Assembly: GCF_000808015.1 (NCBI RefSeq)
Contig: NZ_JWHR01000104.1
Location: forward strand, 1 to 31,631
Direction of reading: 5' to 3'
DNA length: 31,631 bases
Source of the DNA: Terrisporobacter othiniensis
Lineage (GTDB): Bacteria > Bacillota > Clostridia > Peptostreptococcales > Peptostreptococcaceae
The notes beneath the pieces were generated by a model that saw nothing but the letters and a program-made list of their open reading frames with translations, did not search any database and had not been told where the DNA came from. The translations under genes and the position numbers were made by a program. Each line of letters starts with the position of its first letter. The stretch's first letter is position 1. This document shows positions 21,507-28,721 of this stretch, piece by piece.

Positions 21507-23318
21507 TTATTTATTATCTAAATAAAGAAACCCACACCTTCCAGGGCACTTGCCCTTTGTAAATTCAATCACATTTGCTCCAGAGGATTTATAATCAAGT
21601 TTTGGCATAGTATTTTTATTTTCCACAACTATGACCTGACCTTCACTTTGATTATCCATAAAGTATTTAAATAGAGCAGTTCTCATGCTTTCGGGAGCCA
21701 GGTCGTCTACGCCTTGGTCTAGGCCAAGGAGTGGAGAATCTATCATTAGTAGACCAGGATTATATTTGCTGTTATTTGCAAAGTATTTTCTAAATGTCAG
21801 TGTTAGAACTGTGTTGACAAATGCTTTGATACCTTTACCATGGCTAGCTGATTTTTTTGAGCCATTAATTTCTAAATCAAAATTACTAAGATTAAAATGA
21901 GCAGACACTAGATTTTCATATTTACATTTTTCTAAAATCTCGTAGGCGTAGTTGTCTATGGTAGTTATAAAATCATCGCTGAAATATTCTTTAGGTCTAT
22001 AGTTCAATTGGCTATTGTTTTGTGTTGTTAGCTGGCGCAAGTCTTGTGTAGTAGTTTGGGCGAAATCCTGGATAAAATCAATTTCGTTACTTAGTTTCAA
22101 AAACTCACCATAAATTTTAATAGATTTAGTAAGTTTTTTTGCACGTGGTTTTAAGTTTTCTGTAATTAACAATTCTATGTTTGATTTCTCATTTTCAAAA
22201 ATTTCAATTTGGCTTTGTATATTATGTTTTTCTTCTAAAATATCTTCTTCGCAGTTAATAAGATCTTTTAATTGGTAAGTTATGCGTGCAAGTTCACCAC
22301 GAGCAGATTCTTTGTAAGATATTTTATTGTTTGGTTTTATTTCTCCTTCACAAAAAGGACACTGAGTATTTTCAAGCATGGTTAGAAGATTGGACTCACC
22401 GTCTACAATAAAAGTCAATCTTTTAATATCAGCTATATATTGACTTTTCAAAGATTGAAATTGTGAGATGGATAATTCACATTTTGCGTATTTTTCTCTT
22501 AAATCAAAAAGAATACTTAGAAGGTCCTTGCTTTGCTCTGTTGCATTTATGATTTCTTTTTCTGTAGATTTAAGATCAGCTACAAGTTCTTCTATATCTT
22601 TTTCAATATTTATATTTTCAAAAGTACTCAATTGTTCAGTAAGCTCCCTCTTACGTTTTTCCATGTGACCTAGTTGTTTATTGATAAAATTTTCTATGGC
22701 TTTTTTATTGGAAGCTCTTATTTTCTCATTTTCCTGTGCATCAATATTAGAAAAACTATGTCCAGTAAATAAATATAATAAAGATGATAGAAACAATGTT
22801 TTTGAAGTGCTTTCCATAAGTTCCAGGAAAGATTTTGATGAACATACGTTATCTTCGTTAAGATAAATTAATTTCATAAAAGTTTTCCAAGTCATGCGGC
22901 GTTTTTCAAAACTTTTATTATATACAAGCATAATATCTTCATTAATACCTATAAGTTTTAGCCATAGGGAATTTATACAAGGAGTTTTGCTATTGCTATT
23001 ATATTCCACGTTATATTTTCCACCAGCTATATTTTTGTCTTCGCTAGTGACAAAGATTTGATTTCTTCCTAAACTTCGCTGGAGTTTAATGCTACCATTT
23101 TCTGTTGCTACAATCATTTCAACTTTAGAATAACCTGTGATTTTTGTATCAAAAGGTATTGTAGATTTATCAAACATAAAGTTTATGCATTTTAGTATGC
23201 AAGATTTCCCTGTATCAGATGGGCCATGTATAATGTTTAACCCTTTTGTAAATGTAATTACTGCATCTTTTTTCCCCTTACCAGATGCAATGATTTTTTG
23301 TATGTAAAAACTAGCCAT
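21507..23318 (-). CDS. ABC-3C system Rad50-like ABC ATPase (DUF3732 type)
   Basis: 603 residues. Walker A is GPSDTGKS (32-39). A long central coiled coil (about 195-440) carries a zinc-hook-like CPFC (320-323). The signature region is SASHGKGIKAF (490-500), Walker B is LLMIDSP (523-529) with Ser where most ABC proteins have Glu, and GLDQG (532-536) is the D-loop area. VVEN (564-567) stands at the switch-His position. These features and the genetic context fit the DUF3732-type ATPase of three-component ABC (ABC-3C) systems, which are predicted conflict/defence systems. AAGGAG overlaps the end of the previous gene, whose stop is five bases upstream, so translation is coupled. It probably senses or clamps nucleic acid; this is inferred from the family. 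Confidence 0.9.
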   Translation of the reverse strand: MASFYIQKIIASGKGKKDAVITFTKGLNIIHGPSDTGKSCILKCINFMFDKSTIPFDTKITGYSKVEMIVATENGSIKLQRSLGRNQIFVTSEDKNIAGGKYNVEYNSNSKTPCINSLWLKLIGINEDIMLVYNKSFEKRRMTWKTFMKLIYLNEDNVCSSKSFLELMESTSKTLFLSSLLYLFTGHSFSNIDAQENEKIRASNKKAIENFINKQLGHMEKRKRELTEQLSTFENINIEKDIEELVADLKSTEKEIINATEQSKDLLSILFDLREKYAKCELSISQFQSLKSQYIADIKRLTFIVDGESNLLTMLENTQCPFCEGEIKPNNKISYKESARGELARITYQLKDLINCEEDILEEKHNIQSQIEIFENEKSNIELLITENLKPRAKKLTKSIKIYGEFLKLSNEIDFIQDFAQTTTQDLRQLTTQNNSQLNYRPKEYFSDDFITTIDNYAYEILEKCKYENLVSAHFNLSNFDLEINGSKKSASHGKGIKAFVNTVLTLTFRKYFANNSKYNPGLLMIDSPLLGLDQGVDDLAPESMRTALFKYFMDNQSEGQVIVVENKNTMPKLDYKSSGANVIEFTKGKCPGRCGFLYLDNK

Positions 23319-23323
23319 GTATT

Positions 23324-23773
23324 TTATCTCCTTTGAAATCCCCTTATTGATTCTTTGCTTATTAGGCCTAAAATTTCTGTTTCTGTTTTAGATTCTAGGT
23401 ATTTATTTGTTAGTTTTGATAATTTCATATAAGTTTTGGCATAATCTGTTGTCATTTTATTGCATAAATCTATGCCGCCCTCTGTAATAAAATAGTAAAA
23501 TCCATTACTTTCAAATGAGACAGAGATAAGGTTTTGTAAAACTAATGATTTTATAGCATCATCAGTTAAGTACCTTCTAGCTGCAAACTCACTGAAACTA
23601 AATTCACTATCACCATGTAAATTTATATCAGCTACATTAAAATTTTTACTATATATAGTTATAAAATCAGCAGCCACAATATAATCAAACGTTTTCCTGT
23701 CTTCCTTAGTTACATAAAGTGTTAATAGTACTCTTAAGGAAATTTCAAAACTTGTATTAAATAGATTACTCAT
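23324..23773 (-). CDS. ABC-3C system middle component
   Basis: 149 residues. A mostly helical protein starting SNLFNTSFEISLRVLLTLYV, with a winged-helix-like middle and an ITEGGIDLCNKM segment near residue 105. The pattern (FNxxFEIxLRILLLL, then YI.xYSxDFNI..xNLHG) is typical of the small middle component linking the ATPase to the effector-like protein in ABC-3C systems. Its ATG overlaps the end of the upstream gene by eight bases, and its last codons contain the ribosome binding site of the ATPase gene. Function in detail unknown. Confidence 0.82.
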   Translation of the reverse strand: MSNLFNTSFEISLRVLLTLYVTKEDRKTFDYIVAADFITIYSKNFNVADINLHGDSEFSFSEFAARRYLTDDAIKSLVLQNLISVSFESNGFYYFITEGGIDLCNKMTTDYAKTYMKLSKLTNKYLESKTETEILGLISKESIRGFQRR

Positions 23774-24767
23774 TATCTAGCACCCACGTGAGTTCTTTGT
23801 CATTTACCAACATGTGGCAGATGCCTTTCCTTACACTTGGGCTAATCATATTTTGAACAGAGTCAAGTATTGATGTTGTTCTACTATCAACTGCTCTTTC
23901 TAAAACTTTAATCAATCTTTCATAACCATGTTTATAATCACCTTCATAAGTCTCTTGAATATATTCTAGGGTGTCATTTTTTAAAATATCAAACTGCTTA
24001 TCTGAACCAACAAATACTTCTCTCACTGAGCGGTGAAGATGCTCTGCTTTGTAAAAGTTTTTTCGCTGATTTTTAAAATTACGTTCGTATTTTTTACTTG
24101 AAAGGCTAGGCAAGTCATCTATGGTAATAGGCTCTCTATTTTCAGCATCACCATAAGCTGCAAATAGTGCATTTACATATATATTTTCTTGCACAGCGAT
24201 ATCATCAGGTGGCAGAAATTCTTTTGGAATGGAAATTGATTCATTACCAATGTGGATTTTACCATCTGAATGATCCAAATAAACTGTTGTAGCAGTTACT
24301 TCATGTATATGTTTCTTATCTTTAGTAACACTAGATGTTGATTTAGTAGAATGAGAATTGCCTGTAAAAATATCATCTAAAACTTTAGAAAAAACTTCTG
24401 CACAACTTTCACCCACATCATCAGAGTCAAAATCTAAAATATGCTTTTGTATGGAAGTTGCCATTTCTAATTGAACATCTATGGGTTTGCTGTTTATATA
24501 AGTAGCAAATTGGTGCTTGTCAATTTTCCCCTTTATAGCAGAGGCACTTCTTTTACTTATGGGATGTTTACCATTATAAATTCTATTAAGAGTATCTATT
24601 TTCAGTAAAGAAAGTGGATTATAAGTATCATTTTCAGATGCTTCAATATCCTCCTTAGAAACTGGACTGGTCATTATTTTGTCAACAAGAGTCTTAACAA
24701 ACTCAGATGGCAATTGTCCTTCAGCGCAAAATGGATATAGTATATTTGCAAATTCACTAAAATTCAT
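23766..24767 (-). CDS. ABC-3C system C-terminal-domain protein
   Basis: 333 residues and first in the operon. Residues 1-115 are a helical region containing SLLKIDTLNRIYNGKHPISK, which looks like a helix-turn-helix-sized element, not a known nuclease or toxin. A Ser/Thr/Lys-rich linker follows (about 142-155). Residues about 220-333 hold the ABC-3C C-terminal pattern: KNQRKNFYKAEHLHRSVREVF, then FDILKNDTLEYI, YERLIKVLERA and RKGICHMLVNDKELTWVLDN. In better-known members this domain tethers an effector to the ATPase. Here I see no catalytic motif in the N-terminal part, so its activity is open. AAGG lies about 12 bases before the ATG. Confidence 0.85.
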   Translation of the reverse strand: MNFSEFANILYPFCAEGQLPSEFVKTLVDKIMTSPVSKEDIEASENDTYNPLSLLKIDTLNRIYNGKHPISKRSASAIKGKIDKHQFATYINSKPIDVQLEMATSIQKHILDFDSDDVGESCAEVFSKVLDDIFTGNSHSTKSTSSVTKDKKHIHEVTATTVYLDHSDGKIHIGNESISIPKEFLPPDDIAVQENIYVNALFAAYGDAENREPITIDDLPSLSSKKYERNFKNQRKNFYKAEHLHRSVREVFVGSDKQFDILKNDTLEYIQETYEGDYKHGYERLIKVLERAVDSRTTSILDSVQNMISPSVRKGICHMLVNDKELTWVLDNE

Positions 24768-24795
24768 TTAATTTATTTATCCTTTCAAAAAAATA

Positions 24796-24903
24796 TCCGA
24801 CTTTCTCCCATTACCTCCGATTTACTCCTATGGAAAAGTTTTGTTTTTTGTAAACTAATTTATATAAAAAGGATTTATATAAAAATGATTTATAAAAAAA
24901 AGA
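24796..24903 (-). promoter_or_regulatory. upstream region of the ABC-3C operon with two sets of direct repeats
   Basis: TCCGACTTTCTCC (24796-24808) recurs as TCCGATTTACTCC (24816-24828), 20 bases apart. Further upstream, a 15-base unit ATTTATATAAAAAGG (24858-24872) recurs at 24873-24887 and, partly, 24888-24902. The second set is TA-rich on the minus strand and may hold the promoter; the first set may be a regulator site. The rest of the 243-base gap to 25010 shows nothing else. Confidence 0.45.
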
Positions 24904-25010
24904 AAAAATATCAGTCGAATTAAAATTACTTAATTATATTGTAGCAGGAAATTTTACAATTTTCAGTTGCATGTTTTCAAAGAGTGAAAATTTTAACAGG
25001 AGGTGGGAAT

Positions 25011-25160
25011 ATGGAGGTAATAAAAAATATTAAAGGTAAGACAGTTTGTCGTGTGGACTCTACAAATAAGACTGTGGAGATTGTTCAAAAAGGTTTTAAG
25101 ACAGTGATCCAGTTTATGGAAGATGGAAGTATGAAGATAATAAATACGCAGGTTATGTAA
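25011..25160 (+). CDS. small phage-type protein of unknown function
   Basis: 49 residues (MEVIKNIKGKTVCRVDSTN, then KTVEIVQKGFKTVIQFMEDG). It predicts a compact beta structure. Very similar short proteins open replication modules of clostridial phages and mobile elements; I know no function. AGGAGGTG (24998-25005) lies five bases before the ATG, an excellent start. A terminator follows, so it is transcribed separately from, or partially uncoupled from, the replication cassette. Confidence 0.75.
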   Translation: MEVIKNIKGKTVCRVDSTNKTVEIVQKGFKTVIQFMEDGSMKIINTQVM

Positions 25161-25193
25161 GCGTTGTTAAATAGAATAAATACAAAGAACCGC

Positions 25194-25245
25194 AAGACGG
25201 GCAAGGATGAGTATTCAGTTGAATACCACCTGCCCGTCTTTTTTT
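25194..25245 (+). terminator. branched terminator after the small phage-type gene
   Basis: Outer stem AAGACGGGCA (25194-25203) with TGCCCGTCTT (25231-25240), inner stem GTATTCA with TGAATAC, then a T-run. Dispersed repeat copy A starts at once after it. Confidence 0.9.
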
Positions 25246-25436
25246 GAGCAACGGATATATCCAAAATTTCATGGCGCCCACGCTGTGGCTTAAAGCGATA
25301 ACGAGGATATATCGTTGGCGATATGAGCGAAGCGAATTTTTGAGCAATGGATTTATCCCAAATTTCATGGGGCCCACGCTGTGGCTTAAAGCGATAACGA
25401 GGGTAAATCGTTGGCGATATGAGCAAGTAAATGAAA
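25246..25436 (+). repeat. dispersed hairpin-repeat family, members A and B in tandem
   Basis: Two 96-base units. A: left GCAACGGATATATCC (25248-25262), right GGATATATCGTTGGC (25305-25319). B: left GCAATGGATTTATCCC (25344-25359), right GGGTAAATCGTTGGC (25401-25415). Between the arms both have an extra insert with GGCGCCCACGCTGTGGCTTA or GGGGCCCACGCTGTGGCTTA, then the core loop AAAGCGATAACGA. The upper stems differ between A and B, but each matches its own partner. A full tail GAGCGAAGCGAATTTTT separates the units. Confidence 0.92.
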
Positions 25437-25450
25437 ACCAAAGGAGCTAA

Positions 25451-25945
25451 ATGATGAAAAGAAATTTTAAAACAAGTGAAAATAATCGTACTACTTATAG
25501 ATATTATAGTGTGGATGGAACAAAGATAGAGATTGTTCCTGGAGAAAGTGGAGTAAGTGAAATAGATATAGAAATCCTGCACTCTCTCGATGATGAAGAG
25601 GTAAATGAGAATCGCCGTTACGAATATAGAGTAACTACTCATCTGGATGCTTATGATGATGGGGGAAGTTTTATTGAAGATTCTAATAAATATATGAGAG
25701 ATAATGATTCAAATCCTATTTTATTACTTGTAGAAAAAGAAGATAAGCTGGAACATGAAAATAGATTGGATAAATTAAAGCATGGAATAAAGAGCTTACT
25801 GCCTAATCAACAGGAGTTATTTAAGAAAAAGTTCGTAGAAAATCGTACAAATACGGATATTGCTTTGGAGGAGAATGTTACAGAGGCAGCTATTAGAAAG
25901 CGTTTGAAGAATATCAAAAATAAACTTGGAAAAAGTTTCTGTTAG
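25451..25945 (+). CDS. sigma-70 region 4-like HTH protein (phage-type)
   Basis: 164 residues. The C-terminal 55 residues read GIKSLLPNQQELFKKKFVEN, then RTNTDIALEENVTEAAIRKR and LKNIKNKLGK. This is a sigma region 4-like helix-turn-helix as in phage late regulators and RNA polymerase sigma-like proteins. The N-terminal 105 residues are acidic and unlike sigma region 2, so it is probably not a full sigma factor. GGAG (25443-25446) lies four bases before the ATG at 25451 and seven before the in-frame ATG at 25454; the latter is equally likely. It is the first gene of the replication cassette. Confidence 0.78.
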   Translation: MMKRNFKTSENNRTTYRYYSVDGTKIEIVPGESGVSEIDIEILHSLDDEEVNENRRYEYRVTTHLDAYDDGGSFIEDSNKYMRDNDSNPILLLVEKEDKLEHENRLDKLKHGIKSLLPNQQELFKKKFVENRTNTDIALEENVTEAAIRKRLKNIKNKLGKSFC

Positions 25946-26017
25946 AGGGGTTCGAAAGGTATTTATTTTTCGCATATAGATGAGAGATACATAAAGATCT
26001 CAGAAAGGAGGCTTAAT

Positions 26018-26233
26018 ATGAGCCAAAAACATAAAGTAACAATAAATGTGACAAATCCTTATGATAGGAAAAAATCTGTAGTTAGAAGTAAAAAACGCAG
26101 TATCCGAAGCAAAGTTCTTGATTTTATCCTAGGAGAACAGGTGGGATTACTTGTGGTAGCTCCAGGGGAATGCGTAAAAACAGTGGAGATTCATGAGATG
26201 AAAGAAGGGGGAGATAGAAATTATGAAAATTAA
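26018..26233 (+). CDS. small basic phage-type protein
   Basis: 71 residues (MSQKHKVTINVTNPYDRKKS, a basic run VVRSKKRSIRSKVLDFILGE, then LLVVAPGECVKTVEIHEMKE). It is mostly strands with a Lys/Arg-rich middle that could bind nucleic acid. Similar short hypothetical proteins precede DUF2800 genes in clostridial elements. GAAAGGAGG (26002-26010) precedes the ATG. The last 11 bases overlap the next gene. Confidence 0.72.
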   Translation: MSQKHKVTINVTNPYDRKKSVVRSKKRSIRSKVLDFILGEQVGLLVVAPGECVKTVEIHEMKEGGDRNYEN

Positions 26234-26624
26234 AGGGTTGAATGAGGTAGTTAGTAATTTACGAGCTTTAGCAGATAGTTTGGAATCAGTTGAAGTGGTG
26301 AAAGAGAAAGTGAGTGCAAAAGAAAAATCAGTAGGCAAAGAGGATAGGGCACATAAGGAAGGTAAAGTGGAAAAAGAAAAGAGAGTAAACAAGCAAGATA
26401 AAGTAGATAAAATTGACAAAGCAGACCAAGGGGCTAAAGAAAGCAAGGTTAAAGAAATTTCCCTAGAAGAAGTTAGAGCTGTACTTGCCAAGAAAAGTCA
26501 GGCAGGATTTACAGATGAAATTAGAAGCATAATTAAGGGCTATGGTTGTAATAAGTTAAGTGAAATTGATTCAAAATATTATGCTGATATTTTAGAAGCT
26601 GCTGAGGTAATGATTAATGAATGA
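26223..26624 (+). CDS. Lys/Glu-rich phage-type protein of unknown function
   Basis: 133 residues in three parts. Residues 1-25 are a helix (IKGLNEVVSNLRALADSLES). Residues 26-80 are a highly charged Lys/Glu/Asp stretch with repeated (V)(D/N)K. Residues 80-133 read KEISLEEVRAVLAKKSQAGF, then TDEIRSIIKGYGCNKLSEID, a C-terminal pattern common to this gene position in clostridial elements. The start overlaps the previous gene, and GGGGGAG (26207-26213) lies nearby. The next gene's ATG overlaps its end by eight bases. Confidence 0.7.
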   Translation: MKIKGLNEVVSNLRALADSLESVEVVKEKVSAKEKSVGKEDRAHKEGKVEKEKRVNKQDKVDKIDKADQGAKESKVKEISLEEVRAVLAKKSQAGFTDEIRSIIKGYGCNKLSEIDSKYYADILEAAEVMINE

Positions 26625-27927
26625 TAACAACTTAAATTACCTAGTAGGAAATAATATTAATTCTTTAAATAAAAACAAAGAAAATACAATTGATTATTTA
26701 AATAAAAAGAAAAAAGGTGAAATTGATTATTTAAATAAGAACAAAAAAGGTAAATTTAAGAACAAAGAACACGCATTATTATCAGCATCATCTTCACACA
26801 AGTGGATCAACTGTACGCCTTCAGCCATATTAGAATTGGAGGTAGAAAATAAGGAAACAGAGTCAGCTAAGGAGGGAACAGCAGCACACAAATTATGTGA
26901 GCATAAACTTAAAACAGCTCTAAACATAAGCAGTAAAAAGTCTGAATCACATATAATTAGTAAAAAAAGTAAATCGGAGCATGATTCGCCTTATTATTCA
27001 GAGGAAATGGAGACGCATGCTTTGGAATATGTGCAATTTATACTGGAGCAACTTAACATATGCAAACAAAGTTGCAAAGATCCTTTAGTGCTTATTGAAG
27101 AGCGTTTAGAGTTTTCTGATTATGTTGAAGAAGGGTTTGGAACAGCAGATTGTATTATTATTGCAGATGAGAAACTCCATATTGTTGATTTTAAATATGG
27201 AGTAGGTGTGCTAGTTAGTGCTGAGGACAATCCTCAGATGAAGCTTTATGCCCTTGGTGCTTTGCAAAAATACGACAGTTTATATGATATTGAACAGGTT
27301 TCCATGACTATTTTTCAACCAAGAAGAGATAATGTTGATACATGGACTATATGCGTAGATGATTTGATTAATTGGGCAGAAAATGAACTAAGACCAAAAG
27401 CAAAGAAGGCTTACAAAGGAGAAGGGGAATTTGCATGTGGGCAGTGGTGCACTTTTTGCAGAGTAGCTCATAGATGTGGTTTTAGGGCTGATGAAAATTT
27501 AAAACTGGCAAAGTGGGAGTTTGGATTGCCGCCATTGCTTAGTGATGAAGAGATAGAAGAAATTATTATAAAATTGCCAGGTCTTACTAAATGGGCAGAT
27601 GAAATTATGGTTTATGCAAGTGAAAGGGCTATTAATGAAGGTAAGGAGTGGGAAGGTTTTAAGGTTGTGCAAGGGCGTTCAAATCGCAAATATAAAGACG
27701 AAAAAGCAGTGGCAAAAGTGGCAATGGAAAATGGTTATGAAGATATTTATAAAAAGACTTTGATTCCTATTACAGAAATGGAAAAGCTTATGGGCAAAAG
27801 TAAGTTCTCTGATGTTATGGCAGGTCTTGTATATAAACCAGATGGTAAGTTAGTTCTTGTGCCAAACTCTGATAAACGTAAAGCAGTGAATTTAAGTGAT
27901 GTAAATAAGGAATTTAAAAATAATTAG
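26617..27927 (+). CDS. DUF2800 Cas4/RecB-like nuclease
   Basis: 436 residues. Residues 1-48 are an Asn/Lys-rich extension of three 11-residue repeats (INSLNKNKENT, IDYLNKKKKGE, IDYLNKNKKGK). The DUF2800 domain begins near KEHALLSASSSHKWINCTPS (50-69). EGTAAH (86-91), the PD-(D/E)xK core GTAD (175-178) and DFK (191-193), and QMKLYALGAL (207-216) match RecB/Cas4-like nucleases. Cys274, 278, 281 and 287 would hold an Fe-S cluster, perhaps with an N-terminal Cys. It is likely an exonuclease for phage replication or recombination, in a conserved order before DUF2815 and a family A polymerase. The start overlaps the previous gene by eight bases. Confidence 0.88.
   Translation: MNDNNLNYLVGNNINSLNKNKENTIDYLNKKKKGEIDYLNKNKKGKFKNKEHALLSASSSHKWINCTPSAILELEVENKETESAKEGTAAHKLCEHKLKTALNISSKKSESHIISKKSKSEHDSPYYSEEMETHALEYVQFILEQLNICKQSCKDPLVLIEERLEFSDYVEEGFGTADCIIIADEKLHIVDFKYGVGVLVSAEDNPQMKLYALGALQKYDSLYDIEQVSMTIFQPRRDNVDTWTICVDDLINWAENELRPKAKKAYKGEGEFACGQWCTFCRVAHRCGFRADENLKLAKWEFGLPPLLSDEEIEEIIIKLPGLTKWADEIMVYASERAINEGKEWEGFKVVQGRSNRKYKDEKAVAKVAMENGYEDIYKKTLIPITEMEKLMGKSKFSDVMAGLVYKPDGKLVLVPNSDKRKAVNLSDVNKEFKNN
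26656..26754 (+). repeat. 33-bp tandem repeat in the DUF2800 gene
   Basis: Three in-frame units: 26656-26688 (diverged), 26689-26721 and 26722-26754. The last two start ATTGATTATTTAAATAA and are nearly identical. Confidence 0.85.
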
Positions 27928-28010
27928 AGCGAAAAATTCGTTTTGCTCAAAATAGCACTTTTTACATTGGTAGAGTAGTTAATTTATAAAAATTAGGAGG
28001 AGAAATATAT

Positions 28011-28583
28011 ATGTCAAAATTTAATGATACAAAGGTGATTACAAATACAGTGAAGTTGTCTTATGCAAATGTGTGGGAGCCTAAGTCAATAAATGGTGGA
28101 GCACCTAAATTTTCCACAGCTATATTAATACCTAAAAGTGATACAGAAACTATAGAAGCTATTGAAAGAGCAGTGGATTTAGCCATAGAAGAAGGGGTGC
28201 ATAAATTTGGAGGAACACTTCCAGATAAAAGTTCGTTAAAATTACCTCTTAGAGATGGGGACTTGGAAAGGGATGATGATGTTTATAAGGATTGTTATTT
28301 TCTAAATGCAAATAGCACTACTCCACCACAAATAGTAGATAGGAATGTTCAGCTAATTTCAGACCGTAGTGAAGTTTATAGTGGAGTGTATGCTAGGGTT
28401 TCTATGAATTTTTATGCATTTAATTCTGGTGGTAACAGAGGTGTGGCTTGTGGTCTTGGTAATATTCAAAAAATAAAGGATGGAGAGCCACTGGGAATAA
28501 GAAGCAAGGCAGAAGATGAATTTGGGAAGGTGGAGGAAAATTTCTTAGGTGATATGGATGAAAGTGAAGATTTCCTTTGTTAG
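28011..28583 (+). CDS. DUF2815 family protein (ssDNA-binding-like)
   Basis: 190 residues. The opening NDTKVITNTVKLSYANVWEP, then KSINGGAPKFSTAILIPKSD, the middle LRDGDLERDDDVYKDCYFLN and VYSGVYARVSMNFYAFNSGG are characteristic of DUF2815, a family resembling the gp2.5-type single-stranded DNA-binding fold. The tail is acidic (FLGDMDESEDFLC), as expected of an SSB-type C-terminus ending in acidic and aromatic residues. AGGAGGAG (27996-28003) precedes the ATG. It lies between the DUF2800 nuclease and the polymerase; the three together form a phage replication core. Confidence 0.88.
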   Translation: MSKFNDTKVITNTVKLSYANVWEPKSINGGAPKFSTAILIPKSDTETIEAIERAVDLAIEEGVHKFGGTLPDKSSLKLPLRDGDLERDDDVYKDCYFLNANSTTPPQIVDRNVQLISDRSEVYSGVYARVSMNFYAFNSGGNRGVACGLGNIQKIKDGEPLGIRSKAEDEFGKVEENFLGDMDESEDFLC

Positions 28584-28603
28584 AGTTGTTTTAGGAGAAA
28601 AAG

Positions 28604-28635
28604 AAAGGTCATGGAGTTTTCCATGGCCTTTTATC
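28604..28635 (+). terminator. hairpin between DUF2815 and DNA polymerase
   Basis: 12-bp stem AAAGGTCATGGA (28604-28615) with TCCATGGCCTTT (28620-28631), loop GTTT, one G-U pair, then TTTT. It could attenuate the polymerase. The following 85 bases hold no gene I recognise. Confidence 0.7.
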
Positions 28636-28721
28636 AAATGTGAAAGTGAATTCATTAAAACTTATTGATGATGAGCAAATAGACCAAGAGGTGAAAAGAG
28701 TATTACATAGGAGGGGAAATT

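Noticed and set aside
22468..22866. two short plus-strand frames opposite the ABC ATPase
   Set aside because: They are shadows of the coiled-coil coding sequence, without ribosome binding sites or recognisable products.
21507..23318. SbcC/Rad50 DNA-repair protein or RecN
   Set aside because: The protein is too short for SbcC, has IDSP instead of a DE-type Walker B, has no SbcD partner, and is coupled to the two small ABC-3C-type genes.
25085..25642. 185-codon minus-strand frame with an internal duplicated segment
   Set aside because: It runs through a terminator, both tandem repeat units and the start of the sigma-like gene. Its duplication simply mirrors the 96-bp DNA repeat, and it has no ribosome binding site.
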